This document shows positions 5,416 through 7,304 of a DNA stretch of 7,304 bases, piece after piece (position 1 is the first letter of the stretch; every line of letters begins with the position of its first letter). The position numbers and the translations under genes were made by a program. The notes beneath the pieces are model-generated. The model was not told the origin of the DNA. It searched no databases and saw only the letters and a list, made by a program, of their open reading frames with translations. Source of the DNA: an uncultured Prevotellaceae bacterium (GTDB lineage: Bacteria > Bacteroidota > Bacteroidia > Bacteroidales > Bacteroidaceae); the NCBI GenBank assembly GCA_946415695.1, contig CAMKTM010000121.1, forward strand, positions 1 through 7,304, read 5' to 3'.

Positions 5416-5901
5416 TTACTTATTTATCATTTTCTTGAGTTCTGCCCATCGCGGATCTGTTCTCCCCATAGAGGGGGAGTTAGAGAGGGTCTCCTGTTCA
5501 CACGTTTCATGCACATGCCTGAGGGGTATCTGCAGGGCGGCGAACTCGTAGATGTTCCATGCCACGTTGATTGTGCCTTCCCGCTCTGGGACGGTCACCT
5601 GGTCGCCGTCGTCGGCATAGTCATCGCCCATCACCACGTCTAAGGTGGTCTGGGTTTCGATGGGCAGGTCCATCGGTTCAAGGCAACGGTCGCACGTCAC
5701 TTCCACCTCGCCTTTCAGCTGGAACTCCAGTTTGAAAGCACCAGATGTCCGTTTCACCCGTAATGCCACATCGAGCAAACCGTGCTTGATTTCTGGTCCC
5801 TGAACGGCGGAGAAGAAGTCATTGTCGGCCTGCCAGTGGTACGACACAGTATCGTCTGTCATGCCTTTCAAATCAACTTTATAACCATCCAGTTTTCCCA
5901 T
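5416..5901 (-). CDS. yceD: DUF177 (YceD) family protein, 23S rRNA accumulation factor
   Basis: DUF177/YceD proteins are linked to accumulation of 23S rRNA and are almost always encoded next to rpmF, as here. At 161 residues the length is normal. The N-terminus MGKLDGYKVDLKGM fits the Bacteroidetes form, supporting the start at 5901. The hallmark metal-site-like CDRCLEPMDLPIE lies at 70-82 (Cys70, Cys73), with His129, His131 and Cys134 in LRHVHETC as likely partners, and the family's end motif DPRWAELKKM at 149-158. A -7 promoter box ends only six bases before the start codon, so the transcript would be leaderless or nearly so. The exact biochemical activity in bacteria is not established from sequence. 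Confidence 0.9.
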   Translation of the reverse strand: MGKLDGYKVDLKGMTDDTVSYHWQADNDFFSAVQGPEIKHGLLDVALRVKRTSGAFKLEFQLKGEVEVTCDRCLEPMDLPIETQTTLDVVMGDDYADDGDQVTVPEREGTINVAWNIYEFAALQIPLRHVHETCEQETLSNSPSMGRTDPRWAELKKMINK

Positions 5902-5907
5902 CGGGCT

Positions 5908-5940
5908 GCAAAATTACGAAAAAAAGTTGAAAAGGTGAAA
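5908..5940 (-). promoter_or_regulatory. Promoter for the DUF177-rpmF-fabH-era-purN genes
   Basis: On the minus strand TAATTTTGC (5916-5908) matches the Bacteroidetes -7 consensus TAnnTTTG exactly. TTTC at 5940-5937, one mismatch from the -33 consensus TTTG, lies 20 nt upstream, within the usual 19-21 nt. The expected start site is only about 0-4 nt before the DUF177 ATG at 5901. It would uncouple the growth cluster from the histidine kinase gene. Confidence 0.65.
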
Positions 5941-5950
5941 CATTGAAAAG
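5925..5950. repeat. Three degenerate 8-bp units in the DUF177-kinase spacer
   Basis: AGTTGAAA, AGGTGAAA and CATTGAAA follow one another at an 8-bp period, sharing a TGAAA core. They overlap the -33 region of the DUF177 promoter. They resemble the GTGAAAA heptamers of the fabH-rpmF spacer but are less regular, so this could be ordinary A/T-rich sequence. Confidence 0.35.
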
Positions 5951-5964
5951 AAAAAAATCTTTTA

Positions 5965-7122
5965 TCAGTGTTTTTTGAGTTCTACGCGGAACGTTGTGCC
6001 CTTTCCTATCTCGGAATTTTTGACGAAAATGCGTCCGTTGTGATATTCTTCGACGATGCGTTTGGCGAGCGAGAGTCCCAGGCCCCAGCCGCGCTCTTTG
6101 GTGGTGTAGCCAGGGGTGAAGACCGAGCTGAAGCGGTTTTTGGGGATGCCCTTGCCTGTGTCGCTGACCTCGACGCTGATGCAGTCGGGCTCTTCCTTGG
6201 CCGTCAGCGTAATGCTTCCTTTGCCTTCCATGGCGTCGATGGCGTTCTTGCAGAGGTTTTCGATGACCCATTCGAAGAGGGGCGCACTGATTGGGGCGAT
6301 GAGAGGTTCGGCCGGGAGGTTGCAGCTCATGGTGATGCGGTTGCTGGTGCGGCGGCTGATGTACTGCACTACGCCCTTCAGCACTTCGTTGAGGTCTTCG
6401 GGCTTCGGCTCGGGCTGCGAGCCTATCTTGCTGAAGCGTTCGGCGATGCGTTGCAGACGCTGAACGTCCTTGCCCATTTCGGGCAGCAGTTCGTCGTCGG
6501 GATATGTCTCGCGCAGGACTTCGTGCCAGGCCATAAGGCTGCTGATGGGCGTGCCGAGCTGGTGGGCTGTCTCCTTGCTCAGGCCTACCCACACTTTGTT
6601 CTGCTCCGCCTTCTTGCTGCTGAGCAGGGCGAAGATGGCTACGACGACGAAGATGAGCACCACGCCGAGCTGTACGTAAGGCCACCATGCGAGACGAAGG
6701 AGGATAAGGCTGTCGGCATAGCAAATCTCCATATAGTCGGAGTCGCCGAGGTTGATGCGGATGACGCGGCCGGCTTGCTTCATCGACTGCGCCTGGTGCA
6801 GCACCAACGTGTCGAGCGAGGCGCCCGAAGCGGTTCCGACCTCTATGTTGCGATAGTCTTGTGCCCGTCCGTCGCTGTTGAGCACTACGACGGGGATGGT
6901 GTTGTTCGAGTTGAGCACCGTCCAGACGAGGGTGAGGTCGGTGGTCTCGTCGGCTTTGTTCAGGGAGCGCATCGCCTCGGCCCATATCTCCATCTTGCGA
7001 TGCTCTTCAGCCTTGAGGTCGCGCACAAGGAAGTTCGACACAACGAGCGAAGCCACGCTGAGCACAACAGCCAGAACCACGAGGACTATCTTCACCTGGC
7101 GTATCCTGTTTATCCATTGCAT
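5965..7122 (-). CDS. Membrane sensor histidine kinase
   Basis: This is a two-component sensor kinase of 385 residues. Transmembrane segments lie at about 10-32 and 148-168 and enclose a periplasmic sensor region of about 115 residues with no recognised fold. The cytoplasmic part has the dimerisation helix with phosphoacceptor His187 in SKETAHQLGTPISSL, the N box ENLCKNAIDAM (288-298), the G1 box VSDTGKGIP (319-327), an F box around Phe331-Phe335, and the G2 box GWGLGLSL (345-352). The HxLGTP phosphoacceptor motif is frequent in Bacteroidetes kinases. There is no receiver or DNA-binding domain and no response regulator in the window, so the partner is either upstream of 7304 or elsewhere. It is 63 bp upstream of DUF177, and a promoter lies in that gap. 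The start at 7122 gives a normal short cytoplasmic N-terminus (MQWINRIRQVK). The signal sensed is unknown. Confidence 0.9.
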   Translation of the reverse strand: MQWINRIRQVKIVLVVLAVVLSVASLVVSNFLVRDLKAEEHRKMEIWAEAMRSLNKADETTDLTLVWTVLNSNNTIPVVVLNSDGRAQDYRNIEVGTASGASLDTLVLHQAQSMKQAGRVIRINLGDSDYMEICYADSLILLRLAWWPYVQLGVVLIFVVVAIFALLSSKKAEQNKVWVGLSKETAHQLGTPISSLMAWHEVLRETYPDDELLPEMGKDVQRLQRIAERFSKIGSQPEPKPEDLNEVLKGVVQYISRRTSNRITMSCNLPAEPLIAPISAPLFEWVIENLCKNAIDAMEGKGSITLTAKEEPDCISVEVSDTGKGIPKNRFSSVFTPGYTTKERGWGLGLSLAKRIVEEYHNGRIFVKNSEIGKGTTFRVELKKH

Positions 7123-7217
7123 GCTATTATAACGAAAAGGAGCGACCGCTTATTGTATGAAAGGAAAAAGTTGGGAGTTTTTCTGTGGTTTTTCTCGAGA
7201 GTCAGCCTGCAGGTTTG

Positions 7218-7304
7218 TTTCCATAAGAGCGTGGCCTTATTTCCATAAGAGCGTGCCTCGTTGGCAATAAAGGCGTGCCTCGTTGACAATAAGAGCGTGC
7301 CTCG
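7218..7304. repeat. Array of 22-bp tandem repeats running off the right edge
   Basis: There are four units, 7218-7239, 7240-7260, 7261-7282 and 7283-7304, of 22, 21, 22 and 22 bp. The conserved part is an ATAAGAGCGTGCCTCG-like block, and the first five bases vary (TTTCC, TTGGC, TTGAC). The last unit ends exactly at the window end, so the array probably continues. It lies upstream of the histidine kinase gene. There are no spacers between units, so this is not CRISPR. Confidence 0.8.

Noticed and set aside
5879..6985. Minus-strand frame of 368 codons overlapping the histidine kinase
   Set aside because: It is an alternative frame of the same strand, rich in Arg, Gln, His and Pro with no motifs, and is incompatible with the kinase reading.
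7123..7217. Promoter for the histidine kinase gene
   Set aside because: No TAnnTTTG box is present on the minus strand between the start codon and the repeats. TTATAATAG near the ATG is too close and does not match the Bacteroidetes consensus.
5968..7248. Long plus-strand open frame (426 codons) opposite the histidine kinase
   Set aside because: It is the antisense shadow of a GC-rich kinase gene that has all its catalytic motifs. It shows no recognisable domain and its composition reflects the complementary codons.
7218..7304. CRISPR array
   Set aside because: Units are contiguous 21-22 bp repeats with no unique spacers, and no cas gene is visible.

Overview
The window looks like chromosomal DNA from a member of the Bacteroidales, most likely Prevotella-like. 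Four things point there: the protein flavour of FabH, PurN, DUF177 and the histidine kinase; the near absence of Shine-Dalgarno sequences; two TAnnTTTG-type -7 promoter boxes (171-179 and 5908-5916); and fairly GC-rich genes separated by short, very AT-rich spacers. This placement is inferred from sequence character; no database search was possible.

Layout. A short left flank (1-196) holds two degenerate 22-bp repeat units, a near-palindrome, a strong GC hairpin and a promoter. One plus-strand gene (197-2230) encodes a secreted six-hairpin (alpha/alpha)6 glycosidase-like protein. It converges on a long minus-strand block which, in transcription order, reads: membrane sensor histidine kinase (7122-5965), DUF177/YceD (5901-5416), rpmF encoding ribosomal protein bL32 (5371-5192), fabH (5081-3984), era (3890-3009) and purN (2883-2311). 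The block ends at an intrinsic terminator (2229-2259) tucked against the 3' end of the glycosidase gene. The right flank (7123-7304) ends in 22-bp tandem repeats that run off the window.

How the genes work together. DUF177-rpmF-fabH-era is a conserved growth cluster joining 50S ribosome biogenesis (DUF177, bL32), initiation of fatty-acid synthesis (FabH) and 30S maturation (Era). A purine-biosynthesis gene follows it and a histidine kinase without a response regulator precedes it. No mobile element, tRNA, rRNA or CRISPR array was found.

The most unusual content is in the spacers. The purN-era, era-fabH and fabH-rpmF spacers each carry short tandem repeats of period 7. Each spacer uses a different 7-mer word, yet all three are built the same way: two facing arrays around a 31-46 nt centre, which would fold into a long hairpin in the operon mRNA. 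The rpmF-DUF177 spacer has a one-sided heptamer array reaching the rpmF start codon. The DUF177-kinase spacer has a loose 8-bp version. A further heptamer array lies in frame inside the glycosidase gene. Separately, tandem repeats with a 22-bp period occur at three places (1-44, 2263-2306, 7218-7304), and two of those share an exact 10-mer.
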